64,000 nt of DNA, taken from contig NZ_BMVY01000036.1 in NCBI RefSeq assembly GCF_014650955.1, positions 1-64,000 on the forward strand, given 5' to 3'. Position 1 is the stretch's first letter; each line of letters begins with the position of its first letter. Source of the stretch: Streptomyces tauricus (lineage in GTDB: Bacteria; Actinomycetota; Actinomycetes; Streptomycetales; Streptomycetaceae). Under the pieces are notes generated by a model, which was not told the origin of the DNA, made no database searches, and worked only from the letters and a program-made list of their open reading frames with translations. Of this stretch, positions 25,153 through 34,388 are shown in pieces. Made by a program: the position numbers and the translations under genes.

Positions 25153-25916
25153 CGCCCGTCCGCCTCCCACTTCTGCTGGATGTGGTTCATGTTCGTCAGC
25201 CAGCGCTCGGGATCGGCGGCGCGCGCCCGGTAGTACTCGGCGACCTCGGGGTGCGGAAGGATCAGGAAGCGGTCCTCCTCGATCCCCGCGAAGAGTGCGT
25301 CCGCGACGTCCTCGGGCTCGATGGCCGTGGGCTTGAGGACGAGGTCCCCGGCGCTGCCGGTGCCGGCGAGCATGTCGGTGCGCACTCCCTGCGGACAGAT
25401 CGCGTGCACCTTCAGACCGCGGTGGCGGTACGTGAGGGAGAGCCACTCGGCGAAGGCGTACGCGCCGTGCTTGCTGACGCTGTACGGGGCCGCGCCGATC
25501 ATGGTGAGCAGTCCGGCCGCCGAGACGGTGGACACGAAACGGCCGCTGCCGCGCTCCAGCCAGGCGGGGAGCAGCTCGTCGGCCGCCCGGACGTGCGCCA
25601 TCACGTTCACGTCCCAGGCGAGCTCCCAGACCCGCGCGGGGGCCGCCTCGGAGCCACCGGAGGGCAGCCCCGCGTTGGCGCAGTAGACGTCGACGGTGCC
25701 GCCGAGGGCGTCCCGGGCGTCGGCCACGATCGCGGAGGCGTCGCCGGGCACCGCGATCCCGCCGATCTCCTCGGCGACGGCCGCGGCCTTCACCGCGTCC
25801 AGGTCGTTGACCACGACCCGGGCCCCCGCGGCGGCGAACCGCCGGGCCAGCGCGGCCCCGATCCCCCCGCCCGCCCCGGTGACGACGACTCCGGCATCCT
25901 GCATGGCTTCCACCAT
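25149..25916 (-). CDS. Short-chain dehydrogenase/reductase
   Basis: 255 residues. Cofactor loop TGAGGGIG at 13-20, NAG at 81-83, catalytic Tyr145 and Lys149 (YSVSK) with a Ser near 132. The active site is intact. Asp38-Leu-Asp after beta-2 suggests NAD rather than NADP. The start ATG at 25916 has AAGGAGA close upstream; an earlier in-frame start at 25940 lacks one. First gene of a two-gene operon with the acyl-CoA ligase, so it probably oxidises a hydroxyl or carbonyl on the same lipid or aromatic substrate. Operator family A site 3 lies 47 bp upstream. Confidence 0.92.
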   Translation of the reverse strand: MVEAMQDAGVVVTGAGGGIGAALARRFAAAGARVVVNDLDAVKAAAVAEEIGGIAVPGDASAIVADARDALGGTVDVYCANAGLPSGGSEAAPARVWELAWDVNVMAHVRAADELLPAWLERGSGRFVSTVSAAGLLTMIGAAPYSVSKHGAYAFAEWLSLTYRHRGLKVHAICPQGVRTDMLAGTGSAGDLVLKPTAIEPEDVADALFAGIEEDRFLILPHPEVAEYYRARAADPERWLTNMNHIQQKWEADGR

Positions 25917-25962
25917 CGGTCTCCTTCGACACGACGACATCTCTGCACAGCTCCCATCAGAC

Positions 25963-25979
25963 TAACCGGTCGGTATGCC
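25963..25979. promoter_or_regulatory. TetR-type operator, family A (site 3)
   Basis: TAACCGGTCGGTATGCC shares ACCGGTCGGTATGC with the reverse complement of the sites at 19681 and 52328. It lies in the promoter region of the leftward SDR/ligase operon. Confidence 0.66.
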
Positions 25980-25987
25980 CCCCGAAA

Positions 25988-26090
25988 GAGCCCCGCAAGA
26001 GGCGCGGGGAACGGCGCAGCCCTCGCCCGTCAGGGGCGCGGGGAACGGCGCAGTCTTTTCGCTTTCAGGGGCGCGGGGAACGGCGCGACC
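25988..26090 (+). repeat. Dispersed GC-rich element, three copies
   Basis: Cores near 25998, 26034 and 26068 (GGCGCGGGGAACGGCGC) with linkers AGCCCTCGCCCGTCAG and AGTCTTTTCGCTTTCAG, ending in the GACCAGCCACAGCGG tail. Unusually this cluster lies between two divergent genes, upstream of both, not after a stop codon. Confidence 0.85.
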
Positions 26091-26173
26091 AGCCACAGCG
26101 GCGCCGCGGCTTACGAACAACCGGCGGAAGCCATACCGTGCCAGTCCCAGCCTTCCGAGTTCACGGAGGTCAC

Positions 26174-27439
26174 ATGCGCCGCCTGTCCAGACGAAGTCTC
26201 CTCGCCGCCACCACGACGGCAGCCGCGGTCTCGGCGACCCCGCCCGCCACCGCCACGGCCGCCGCGGCCACCCCCGCCCCGGAGGGGACCCGCCGCCTCC
26301 GCACCGGCTTCGAACGCCTCGCCGCGAACGGCTACTCCCTCCTGGAAGGTGAGCGCGTCGGCATTGTCACCAACCCGACGGGCGTCACCAGGGACGCCCG
26401 CCACATCGTGGACGTGACGCACGCCGACGACCGCGTGAACCTGGTGGCCGTCTTCGGCCCGGAGCACGGCTTCCGCGGCACCGCCCAGGCCGGCGGCTCC
26501 GAGGGCCGCTACGACGACCCGGCGACCGGCCTCCCCGTCTACGACACCTATCTCAAGAGCGGGCAGCCCCTGGCCGACATCTTCACGGCCTCCGGCGTGG
26601 ACACGGTCGTCTTCGACATCCAGGACGCGGGCGCCCGCTTCTACACGTACATCTGGACGCTGTACGACTGCATGGACGCGGCCAGGATCGCGGGCAAGCG
26701 GTTCGTGGTGCTCGACCGGCCGAACCCGGTGACGGGCCGCGGTGCGTACGGGCCCGTGCTGCACAAGGAGTTCGCGACGTTCGTCGGGCGGGAGCCGATC
26801 TCGCAGGCGCACGGGATGACCGTCGCGGAGCTGGCGCGGCTGTTCAACGGGGAGTTCCTCGCGGAGCCGGTGCCCTTGGACACCGTGCTGATGTCGGGCT
26901 GGCGGCGGTCGGACTTCTACGACGCCTCGGGGCTGCCGTGGGTGCCCCCGAGCCCGAACATGCCGACGCCCGACACCGCTCTCGTCTACTCGGGCACCTG
27001 CCTCTTCGAGGGGACGAACCTGTCGGAGGGGCGCGGCACGACCCGCCCGTTCGAGCTGCTCGGCGCGGAGGGCATCGACCGGCGGTGGGCCGCCGAGGCC
27101 GGACAGCTCGGCCTGCCCGGAGTGCACTTCAGGGAGGCGTACTTCGCCCCCACCTTCTCCAAGTTCCAGGGCAGGACGGTCGGCGGGGTGCAGCTCCACG
27201 TCCACGACCGCGTCGCGTACGACCCCGTACGGACCGGGATCGCGCTGCTGGTGACCGCCAAGCAGGTCTGGAGCGGGTTCGCCTGGCGGCCGGACAACTG
27301 GATCGACAAGCTGACGGGCTCCACGCTGGTGCGCACGATGATCGACGCGGGCGCGACGGCCGACGAGGTCGTGGCGGGCTGGCAGGACGAACTGGCCGCG
27401 TTCCGGCGCGTACGCAAGGAGTACCTCCTGTACCGCTGA
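26174..27439 (+). CDS. namZ: Exo-beta-N-acetylmuramidase NamZ (DUF1343)
   Basis: 421 residues. A twin-arginine-like signal (RRLSRRSLLAATTTAAAVSA) shows export. The catalytic domain has the DUF1343 hallmarks: GIVTNPTGVTRD, FGPEHGFRG (about residues 95-103), FDIQDAGARFYTYIWTL and SPNMPTPDTALVYSGTCLFE. Family members release terminal N-acetylmuramic acid from peptidoglycan fragments during cell wall recycling or scavenging. The ATG at 26174 follows GGAGGT by 3 bases. It stands alone; no hexosaminidase or amidase is adjacent. The bases around its stop codon are duplicated 20 bp downstream. Confidence 0.93.
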   Translation: MRRLSRRSLLAATTTAAAVSATPPATATAAAATPAPEGTRRLRTGFERLAANGYSLLEGERVGIVTNPTGVTRDARHIVDVTHADDRVNLVAVFGPEHGFRGTAQAGGSEGRYDDPATGLPVYDTYLKSGQPLADIFTASGVDTVVFDIQDAGARFYTYIWTLYDCMDAARIAGKRFVVLDRPNPVTGRGAYGPVLHKEFATFVGREPISQAHGMTVAELARLFNGEFLAEPVPLDTVLMSGWRRSDFYDASGLPWVPPSPNMPTPDTALVYSGTCLFEGTNLSEGRGTTRPFELLGAEGIDRRWAAEAGQLGLPGVHFREAYFAPTFSKFQGRTVGGVQLHVHDRVAYDPVRTGIALLVTAKQVWSGFAWRPDNWIDKLTGSTLVRTMIDAGATADEVVAGWQDELAAFRRVRKEYLLYR

Positions 27440-27475
27440 GACACCCCGGGCACCGCTGAGACGTGCCCCGGGACA
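27432..27475. repeat. Exact stop-codon echo after namZ, plus weak hairpin
   Basis: ACCGCTGAGAC occurs at 27432-27442 (containing the namZ stop, TGA at 27437-27439) and again at 27452-27462, an exact 20-bp period. CCCCGGGCAC and GTGCCCCGGG in the same stretch can pair with one mismatch and may act as terminator. The remaining 242 bp up to the next gene show nothing recognisable. Confidence 0.75.
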
Positions 27476-27717
27476 CCTCCGGAACGCCTCCGGGGTATCG
27501 GCCGAAAGCCCGCACCCCGGCCGCCCCCGGCCGCCCCCGGCCGTCCGCGGCATCCCACCCGCATCGGATCCCCTATCCTGGACCACCCGTTCTGGATCAA
27601 CTGCTGAGACATGAGTTCGGGCTGGTCAGACTGGACGTGGCCCCTGGCCAACTCCCCCGGTCGGCGGGACGATTACGTGCACATCGCACGGGTTGCGGAG
27701 GCCTAAGGGGGCTTGTC

Positions 27718-29088
27718 ATGGCGGATCCTGAAGTGGGCGTGACTCCCTACTGGGAGCTGACGTTCGACGCGGACGGCGATGTGGACGCACGGCAGCGCGA
27801 CCGGCTGCTGCGAGAGGTGGTGGACCGGGGCGTCAAGGACCTGATCGTGTTCGCGCACGGCTGGAACAACGACCGCCCCACGGCGACCCGGCTCTACAGC
27901 CGCTTCTTCGATCCCCTGCCCGCCCTCGCGCCGAACGCCCGGCTCGGGTACGTGGGCGTGGTGTGGCCGTCGATGCGCTTCGCCGACGAGCCGATCCCCG
28001 ACCTCGGGCGGAGTGTCACCGCGGTGTCCGTGGGCCCGGCGCTGGACAAGGACACACGTGCCGCCCTGCTGACGGCCTTTCCCGGCCGGGCCACCCTGAT
28101 CGACCAGATCGCCCGGATGCTCGACCAACAGCCCGAGGGCGACGCCGCGTTGGAGGAGTACGGGCGACTGGTGCGGCTGCTCGTCGAGTTGCGGCCCGAG
28201 GCGCCGGGCGCCGCGTTCACCGCGGACACCCTGCCGGATGCCCCGCTCGCCGCGAACACCCTCACGGATTCCGCGTCCCCGCCCGGCGCTCCGAGCGAGC
28301 CGCGGATGTTCCTCGGGGACACCGCGCGGACCTGCCGGGAGTTCGCGCGGGCCCTGGCGGAGGACGCCGACGCCGAACTCACGGCGGACAGGGCGCAGGC
28401 CGCGCCCCGTCTCGCGCGTGTCTGGGGCGGGGCACACGAACTGCTGCGCCAGGCGACGTACTTCGCGATGAAGCGACGCGCGGGCGCGGTCGGCGAGCGC
28501 GGCCTCGGGCGGATGATCGGGCGGCTCGCCCAGGCGGCGCCCGGGGTGCGGGTGCATCTCGTGGGGCACAGCTTCGGCGGGCGTCTGGTGTCGTTCGCGC
28601 TGCGCGGGCTGCCCAAGGGAGTGCGGACCGTGAAGTCCGTGACGCTCCTCCAGGCGGCCTTCTCGCACTACGCGTTCGCGGCGCGGCTCCCGCACGACGT
28701 ACGGGACAACGGGGTGCTGCACGGGCAACAGGACCGTATCGACGGGCCGTTGGTCTGCTGCTTCTCCCGTTTCGACTCGGCGCTCGGCACGATCTACCCG
28801 CTGGCCTCCCGGACGGCGGGCGACGACCGCACCGCCGCCGAAATCGCCCTTCCCCGTCTTCTCGGGCCCAGGTGGGGCGCGTTGGGGCACGGCGGGGTGC
28901 GGGCGGTGTCCGGCACGAAGACGTTCACGCTCGCCGAAGCGCTGCGGACGAGACTGCCCGCCTCGGGGTGCGTGAACATCGACGCGTCCGCGGTGGTGCG
29001 GCGGGGCGGCGCCCCGGCGGGCGCCCACAGCGACATCTGCCACCGGGAACTGGCCCAGGTGGTACTGGCGGCGGGCCGCATCCGCTGA
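27718..29088 (+). CDS. Alpha/beta hydrolase-like serine esterase, cytoplasmic
   Basis: 456 residues without signal peptide. The nucleophile elbow GHSFGG lies at 283-288 (Ser285), and DLIVFAHGWNND near residues 41-52 is the strand and oxyanion-loop region of lipase-like folds. Between the two is a long, partly disordered Ala/Asp/Pro-rich insertion (about residues 150-205). An acid and a histidine to complete the triad are present in the C-terminal third but I cannot assign them by eye. The physiological substrate is unknown. The gene is monocistronic, followed 40 bp later by the convergent penicillin acylase. Confidence 0.8.
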   Translation: MADPEVGVTPYWELTFDADGDVDARQRDRLLREVVDRGVKDLIVFAHGWNNDRPTATRLYSRFFDPLPALAPNARLGYVGVVWPSMRFADEPIPDLGRSVTAVSVGPALDKDTRAALLTAFPGRATLIDQIARMLDQQPEGDAALEEYGRLVRLLVELRPEAPGAAFTADTLPDAPLAANTLTDSASPPGAPSEPRMFLGDTARTCREFARALAEDADAELTADRAQAAPRLARVWGGAHELLRQATYFAMKRRAGAVGERGLGRMIGRLAQAAPGVRVHLVGHSFGGRLVSFALRGLPKGVRTVKSVTLLQAAFSHYAFAARLPHDVRDNGVLHGQQDRIDGPLVCCFSRFDSALGTIYPLASRTAGDDRTAAEIALPRLLGPRWGALGHGGVRAVSGTKTFTLAEALRTRLPASGCVNIDASAVVRRGGAPAGAHSDICHRELAQVVLAAGRIR

Positions 29089-29128
29089 CCCGCCGCCGTA
29101 CGCACCTCAAGGTGTCACCGGCGCGGAC

Positions 29129-31918
29129 TCACCGATGTGAGGTGAACTCCACGACCTGCTGGTAGGTCGGCCGGTTCTGCCAGCTGATCCTGCCGTGCTT
29201 GATACCGCCCAGCGTCCGCTGGTTGATCGAGTCGGCGCACCACTGGTCGCCCGCCGAGCAGAGGTCGTCGCCCGGGTAGACCTGGGCGGCGGTCCGGCCT
29301 GCCGCGGTCTTGAGCGTGCTGATCAGGATGTCCCGGCAGGCGCCGAGGCTGCCGCCGCCGCAGTACGGCTTGGCGAGAGGGCCCTGCACCGGTTCACCGA
29401 GCACCGCCCGGATGTCCTTGTGGACATAGCTCCACCAGCCGTACTGGAAGGAGCTGCCGGCATGCGATCCGGTGGGCCCGTGTCCCGCCGAAGGGGCCTC
29501 GTCCACGGGGAGGTTGGCGGTCATGGCGGTGTAGAGGTCGCTGCCGAGACCGGGTTCGAACTCGGCCTTCACCAGCAGCGGCCACCAGGCGTCGAGGAGG
29601 CGGATCGCGTCGGCGTTGGCGTACGCCTTCGAACCGGCCGAGGTCTCCTTGCGTTTGGCGCCCGCCGTGACCCAGTCGGACAGCTTCGTCACCGCCGCCG
29701 CGGCCGTCGTGTCGGTGACCGGCGAGCTCTTGACGACCTGGAGCAGCTTCGGCAGTACGTCCTCGGCGCGCAGGTCGGCCAGCGCCGCGTCGGCCATCGC
29801 CCTGGTGAGGGACGCCCTGGTCACCCCGCCCGCGGTCACCAGCCTCTTCACCCGGTCCTCCAGGAGGTTGCCGCGGTGGACGGAGCCGTTGCCCCAGGAG
29901 GCCGTGGTGTAGTCCTTGGCCTGCTTGTTGTTCCAGGAGATGTAGTAGTCCTGGTCGATCGAGTTCGGGTGCGCGGACGGCGGGGTGTAGTCGGCGGTGT
30001 TCGTCGTCGGCGTCCAGTTCCGCCACTCGTACGCCGGCTGCGCCCAGACGGGGAACTCGGCGTCGACGCCGCCCGCGCGTACGGGATTGTCGCCGCTGTT
30101 GTAGTAGGCGGTGTGCTGCGCGTCGGCGTAGAACCAGTTGAAGGTGAAGTTGATGTGCTGCACCGCCGTCTGGAAGGTCTGCGGACTCTTCACGTGGTCG
30201 GGGTCGTTGAGCATCTGGAAGCCGATGATCGAGTCGGCCTCGTGCATGAAGGAGGAGCGCAGCGTGGTGTACGCGACCTTCTTGCCGTCGACCGTGGCCC
30301 GGTGGGTGACGGGCCCGTACTTGGTGCGCCAGACCTGCATCCGGTAGGAGCCCGCGGGGGTGCTGTCGGCGGTGGTGGGCTTCCAGGCGTTGGTCTGCTC
30401 GATCTTCTCCATGGCCGTGCAGGTGCCGCGGTACAGGTAGTGGGTGTCGTCCTGGCACAGCTCGACCGCGTAGGTGTCGATGATGTCCTGGCCGGAGGTG
30501 GTGGCGCTCCACGCGTAGTCCTGGCCGCGGCCGAGTTCGACGTACATGCTCAGGCCCGCGAAGGAGGCGCCGCGGGCGCTGAGTCCCGGACCCTGGATCT
30601 CCTGGAGCATGAGCAGCTGTGGCGCGAAATAGCCGGTCTGCGGTCCGAAGACGGCGATGGGGTGGCCGCTCGCGGTGGACCTGCCGCTCACCACGAGGGC
30701 GTTGGACATCCCGCGCTTCGCGGAGCTGAGGGCGCTCGCCGTCGCCGAGGCGGTCGTTCCGGTGGCGGTGGAGGTGGCCGCGCTGCCGGTGCGGTCGTAG
30801 ACCAAGGGTTCCTCGGTCACCGTGCCCGCGGTGGGCAGTGCGGCGCCCTGCGGGGTGGCCGGCTTGGTGGCGTACGGGAAGCTCTCGCCGTTGTGGACGG
30901 TGAGCACGGCCTCGGGGTCGTTGCGCTCGCGGAAGGACTCCCAGACCTTGGTGCCCTCCTCCACGCCGTACTTGGACTGGGCGGCGAGCAGGGAGATGGC
31001 GTTGTTGACCTCGCCGCCGCCCCCGGAGCCGAAGAGCGCGCCGATGACGGAGGCCAGCGCGACCAGGTCGGTCTCCTTGAAGTGCTCGATGGTCCCGGCG
31101 TTGGTGATGGAGTCCTTGTGGCCGGTCAGGACGTACTCGCCGGGGAAGTAGCGGCCGCTGTCGGAGGCGTCTATGTAGGCGTTGATGCCGGCGAGGTAGG
31201 CCCTGACGTCGGCGAGGGCCTGCTGGCCGCGGGCGCCGTTGGTGGCGACGGCACTGTCGATCTGGGCCTGCAGATCCGCCTCGGTGTACGGGGCGTGGCG
31301 CCAGAACTCCTGTTCCAGGCCCTGGTTGGAGGGGGCGCCGCCCGCGAAGGGGGTCAGTTTGCCGCGCCCGACGTGCCGGAAGACGTCCATCAGCCAGAGC
31401 CGGTCCTGGGCGGCGGCGTAACCGGCGCCGAACTCGGTTCCGTACCGGGTGGTGCCTGTGATGTGCGGCACACCGGTCTTCTTGTCGCGGACGATCGTCA
31501 CGTCGGTACGTCCGGCGGGCTTGAGCGTGGACTCGACCTGGTCCGCCGCCACCCCGAACGAGGCGTCCCTGAAGAAATCATTAATTTTGGCGTCGGTGAG
31601 CGCGGGGTAACCGGACGCCAGATTCGCGTAGGGCGCCAACTGGTCGTCCGCGTGGGCGGGCTGCGTGCCGAAGGCCTGGTTGAGAAGGATCTCGGCGAGG
31701 GTCGCGTTGCCGTTCTGACCTGCCGGAAGAATGTCCGAGCACTGGCTGCCGCAGTAGTCGTTCGGCGCTGCGGCGGGGGTGTCGGCGGCGACCGCCTGGG
31801 AAAGCGGTGACAAAAGACCGGCAATGAGAACGCATACCGAGGCGCCCATGAGGAACTTGGGGAATCTACGGGGAGTTCTCAGTCTGTCGAGGATGGTGCG
31901 TGGGATACGCCGAGGCAT
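29129..31918 (-). CDS. Penicillin acylase family protein (Ntn hydrolase), secreted
   Basis: 929 residues, within the usual range or slightly long. The N-terminal signal peptide ends about residue 45 (LSPLSQAVAADTPA). The alpha part (about 46-404) includes RDKKTGVPHITGTTRYGTEF and QDRLWLMDVFRHVGRGKL. The precursor should cut itself before Ser405 (RGMSNALVVSG), which becomes the N-terminal nucleophile of the beta chain. Just before it is a Ser/Thr/Ala-rich low-complexity linker (about 376-400), a plausible spacer peptide. Six Cys in pairs near the ends suggest disulfides. Likely amide hydrolase on acyl-homoserine lactones, cyclic lipopeptides or beta-lactams; the substrate is not predictable. 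Confidence 0.93.
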   Translation of the reverse strand: MPRRIPRTILDRLRTPRRFPKFLMGASVCVLIAGLLSPLSQAVAADTPAAAPNDYCGSQCSDILPAGQNGNATLAEILLNQAFGTQPAHADDQLAPYANLASGYPALTDAKINDFFRDASFGVAADQVESTLKPAGRTDVTIVRDKKTGVPHITGTTRYGTEFGAGYAAAQDRLWLMDVFRHVGRGKLTPFAGGAPSNQGLEQEFWRHAPYTEADLQAQIDSAVATNGARGQQALADVRAYLAGINAYIDASDSGRYFPGEYVLTGHKDSITNAGTIEHFKETDLVALASVIGALFGSGGGGEVNNAISLLAAQSKYGVEEGTKVWESFRERNDPEAVLTVHNGESFPYATKPATPQGAALPTAGTVTEEPLVYDRTGSAATSTATGTTASATASALSSAKRGMSNALVVSGRSTASGHPIAVFGPQTGYFAPQLLMLQEIQGPGLSARGASFAGLSMYVELGRGQDYAWSATTSGQDIIDTYAVELCQDDTHYLYRGTCTAMEKIEQTNAWKPTTADSTPAGSYRMQVWRTKYGPVTHRATVDGKKVAYTTLRSSFMHEADSIIGFQMLNDPDHVKSPQTFQTAVQHINFTFNWFYADAQHTAYYNSGDNPVRAGGVDAEFPVWAQPAYEWRNWTPTTNTADYTPPSAHPNSIDQDYYISWNNKQAKDYTTASWGNGSVHRGNLLEDRVKRLVTAGGVTRASLTRAMADAALADLRAEDVLPKLLQVVKSSPVTDTTAAAAVTKLSDWVTAGAKRKETSAGSKAYANADAIRLLDAWWPLLVKAEFEPGLGSDLYTAMTANLPVDEAPSAGHGPTGSHAGSSFQYGWWSYVHKDIRAVLGEPVQGPLAKPYCGGGSLGACRDILISTLKTAAGRTAAQVYPGDDLCSAGDQWCADSINQRTLGGIKHGRISWQNRPTYQQVVEFTSHR

Positions 31919-32267
31919 GGCTGACTCCTCACGACGGGGGTGGGCCGGACGTTACCGCCGGTATCCCCGTGTTTGAAGATGAACATGCGTCACTTTTGGC
32001 GCCGGAGGGGCCCAGGGAATGTGACGACAGACCCTGGGAGCCCCGCCGGGGCCGCCGTCCGTCACCGGACGACGGCCGGGAATGAGCCGACAGACGGCCG
32101 ACAACCGTCTTGCGGATGGCCGATTACCGGCTGATTGGCGGTTTTATGGCGGTCGCCGAAAAACAGATGGAGCCGAATCGCGTGTCGATACGTCTATTCG
32201 GCGACGTCCTTACGACGACGCCGAAGTGACCGAAGTACAGGTGCAGGTGTGACGGAGGTGCAGGGCG
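31919..32267. other. Intergenic region between penicillin acylase and unknown gene
   Basis: 349 bp between two divergent genes, so it must hold both promoters. It is locally less GC-rich (for example GAAGATGAACATGCGTCACTTTT near 31975). The small reading frames inside lack credible start sites and coding character, and I see no repeat copy. Confidence 0.35.
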
Positions 32268-32876
32268 ATGGCGGGATTCCGCAGTCTGGCGAGACAGGTG
32301 CGCGACCCGAGGAGCGATCTGGCACTGCGGCGCTATTCACTGCGCAAGTGCCTTGAGAGGTTCGCTCCTTACGGTCACCGGGCGACCTGGGACCATCTGT
32401 GCTCCCGGGCCGGGTTCGACCCCGAGGACCGGTCCCCCGATCCGGTGCGGCTCGTGGCCGCACTGGACGAACTGGAGGCGGCCCGCTCCGTCTGGCTCAC
32501 CTACGAGGCCGGGTTCGCCCAGCGCCGCAAGAAGGAGAAGCACGACGGTCTGCGCTCCCCCGGCAGCGTGGACGACTGGCACCGGCTCACCTGGGGCGGC
32601 TTCGGGGTCGCCTGGTGCGACGACCCCACGGTCCATCCCCATGAGCCGCTGGCCGAGGTGCTGCGCCGGCTGATCGCCGCCCTGGAGCGGGAACCAGGCG
32701 CCGTCTGCCCCGTCTGCTCGGGCGAGCGCCTCGTCTGGAAGTACGACCTGGCCCACGAACCGTCCTCCGGCCCGGTCTGCACGGCCTGCGGAATCGTGGT
32801 CCCCCGACCGGTCCTCACCGCCGAGGCGCTGGCGGAATGCCGCCGGGGACGCCTCCTCATGGCGGTCGCGGGGTAG
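32268..32876 (+). CDS. Hypothetical protein with C-terminal zinc ribbon
   Basis: 202 residues, no signal peptide. The N-terminal half is basic and helical (SLARQVRDPRSDLALRRYSL). A Trp-rich centre (DDWHRLTWGGFGVAWCDD) is followed by four cysteines spaced as a zinc ribbon: Cys147, Cys150 (CPVC) and Cys171, Cys174 (CTAC). I do not recognise the family. The ribbon suggests nucleic-acid or protein binding. Ends at a strong bidirectional hairpin and is convergent with the next gene. Confidence 0.82.
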   Translation: MAGFRSLARQVRDPRSDLALRRYSLRKCLERFAPYGHRATWDHLCSRAGFDPEDRSPDPVRLVAALDELEAARSVWLTYEAGFAQRRKKEKHDGLRSPGSVDDWHRLTWGGFGVAWCDDPTVHPHEPLAEVLRRLIAALEREPGAVCPVCSGERLVWKYDLAHEPSSGPVCTACGIVVPRPVLTAEALAECRRGRLLMAVAG

Positions 32877-32881
32877 CGGCA

Positions 32882-32913
32882 CCGGGGGTGCGCCGGAGGA
32901 GCCGCACCCCCGG
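32882..32913. terminator. Bidirectional rho-independent-type hairpin
   Basis: CCGGGGGTGCG (32882-32892), 10-nt loop, CGCACCCCCGG (32903-32913): an 11-bp perfect stem between two convergent genes whose stops are at 32876 and 32922. No U-tract, as is common in Streptomyces. Confidence 0.85.
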
Positions 32914-32921
32914 GTACACGC

Positions 32922-33440
32922 TTACGGAACCTTGACGTCGGTGTGGATGGCCAGCTTGAACTCGACGCACATCAGCGGCGTGGAGATCTTCGCGTCCCCC
33001 GCGCCGCGCACGGACACCTTCAGGCCGACCGGTGTGCCCGGGTGGACGAACATCTGCCACATGTAGGTCCGGTACTGACCGCCCCGGGTGGGCGCGTAGT
33101 CGGTGGTGGCGGTCGAGTCGTAGCGTGCCGCCGTGAGGTTCAGCGGGTCGCGCACGAAGCGCGCCCGGTATTCGAGACCCGCGGCGTCCGGCTCCCAGAA
33201 CACGAGCGCCGACAGGACGCCCCAGCCGTCGTGACTCGGCCAGATCAGCCCCGAGCGGACGTCGGGGAACGCCGAGGTGACGCCGTCCTTCTCCGGGTCG
33301 TGCATGTTCCAGCGGTCGTACTGCTCCTCGCCCGTGACGTACGGGAAGCGCACGAGGTGGTACCCGTCACTGTCGTACGTGATCCGCTGGGCCCCCGTGC
33401 GCGCGGCTTCCCACTTGAGCGAGCAAATGGCCAGGCTCAT
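32922..33440 (-). CDS. Hypothetical protein, unknown beta-rich fold
   Basis: 172 residues starting MSLAICSLKWEAARTGAQRI, with AAAGGGGAAC before the ATG at 33440. The composition is beta-rich with many Tyr, Trp and Asp residues (EEQYDRWNMHDPEKDG; YRTYMWQMFVHPGTP) and a C-terminal strand pair ending KLAIHTDVKVP. No signal peptide, membrane segment or catalytic motif is visible. A 281-residue version starting at 33767 would run through an Arg/Pro-rich leader antisense to the next gene and is rejected. I do not recognise it. Confidence 0.78.
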   Translation of the reverse strand: MSLAICSLKWEAARTGAQRITYDSDGYHLVRFPYVTGEEQYDRWNMHDPEKDGVTSAFPDVRSGLIWPSHDGWGVLSALVFWEPDAAGLEYRARFVRDPLNLTAARYDSTATTDYAPTRGGQYRTYMWQMFVHPGTPVGLKVSVRGAGDAKISTPLMCVEFKLAIHTDVKVP

Positions 33441-33496
33441 CGCCTGTTCCCCTTTCGATCTCCGGATTGTCGGTGCCGCCTGGCACCATCGGGGGC

Positions 33497-34291
33497 ATGG
33501 TCCAGGTCTGTGTGAACGGGGGGCGCGGGTCCGGCGACGGGGCACTCGTGCCGTTGTCGCCGAAAGCGATGGCCGGCTCCGCGGCGGAAGCCGTCGCGGC
33601 CGGGGCGTCGGACATCCATGTGCATCCCAAGTCCCCTTGTGGAGAAGACACGCTGTCGGCGAAGGCGGTTGCGGCCACCCTGGACGAAATCCGTTCACAG
33701 GTGGACGTTCCCGTCGGAGTGACCACCGGCGCCTGGGCCGAGCCCGACCCCGCGGCCCGCGTCGCACGCGTCCGTGAGTGGAGCGTCCTGCCCGACCACG
33801 CGTCGGTCAACTGGCACGAGCCGGGCGCCGAGGAAGTGGCCGCGGCGCTCCTGGAGCGGGGCATGGGCGTCGAGGCGGGCATCTGGTCCGGCACGGACGG
33901 GGCGGCGCGGTTCGCGGCGTCACCGCTGGGGCCGCGGGTACTGCGCGTCCTGGCGGAGGTGACGGACCCGGATCCGGAGACGGCCGAAGACACGGCCCGC
34001 GAACTCCTGGCCGCTCTCGGCACCACGCACGGCCGCCCCGCCCTGCTGCACGGCGAGGAGGGCGGCACCTGGCCCGTACTGGACCTCGCCGCGCGCCTCG
34101 GGCTTGCGACCCGGATCGGCCTGGAGGACACGCTGACCCTGCCGGACGGCCGACGGGCCACGTCCAACGCGCAGTTGGTGACGGAGGCGCTGGCCCGGTA
34201 CGGGTCCGGGTACAGGTCCGGGTCCGGGTCCGGGTCCGCATACAGATTCGGGTCCGGGTCCGGGGCAGGACCGTCCAGCCGACGGCCATAG
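33497..34291 (+). CDS. BKACE-family protein (3-keto-5-aminohexanoate cleavage enzyme-like)
   Basis: 264 residues. The TIM-barrel BKACE fold is indicated by PLSPKAMAGSAAEAVAAGAS (about 19-38), the metal-binding DIHVHPKS motif (39-46), VGVTTGAW and the RIGLEDTLTLPDG block near the C-terminus, which carries the family Glu. These enzymes condense a beta-keto acid with acetyl-CoA; many act on unknown beta-keto acids. The last 30 residues are a Gly/Ser/Tyr-rich tail encoded by a GGGTCC microsatellite at about 34200-34265, not part of the barrel. The ATG at 33497 follows GGGGG. The RNA ligase gene is 97 bp downstream. Confidence 0.85.
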   Translation: MVQVCVNGGRGSGDGALVPLSPKAMAGSAAEAVAAGASDIHVHPKSPCGEDTLSAKAVAATLDEIRSQVDVPVGVTTGAWAEPDPAARVARVREWSVLPDHASVNWHEPGAEEVAAALLERGMGVEAGIWSGTDGAARFAASPLGPRVLRVLAEVTDPDPETAEDTARELLAALGTTHGRPALLHGEEGGTWPVLDLAARLGLATRIGLEDTLTLPDGRRATSNAQLVTEALARYGSGYRSGSGSGSAYRFGSGSGAGPSSRRP

Positions 34292-34388
34292 CAGCCCCAA
34301 AACCCGTCGCTCCACCCCTTTCCCGTACGGACAGTTGGAGGCGATGAGACCAGGCTGAGCACCGTGTGAGACCCCGAGGAGCCCCACC

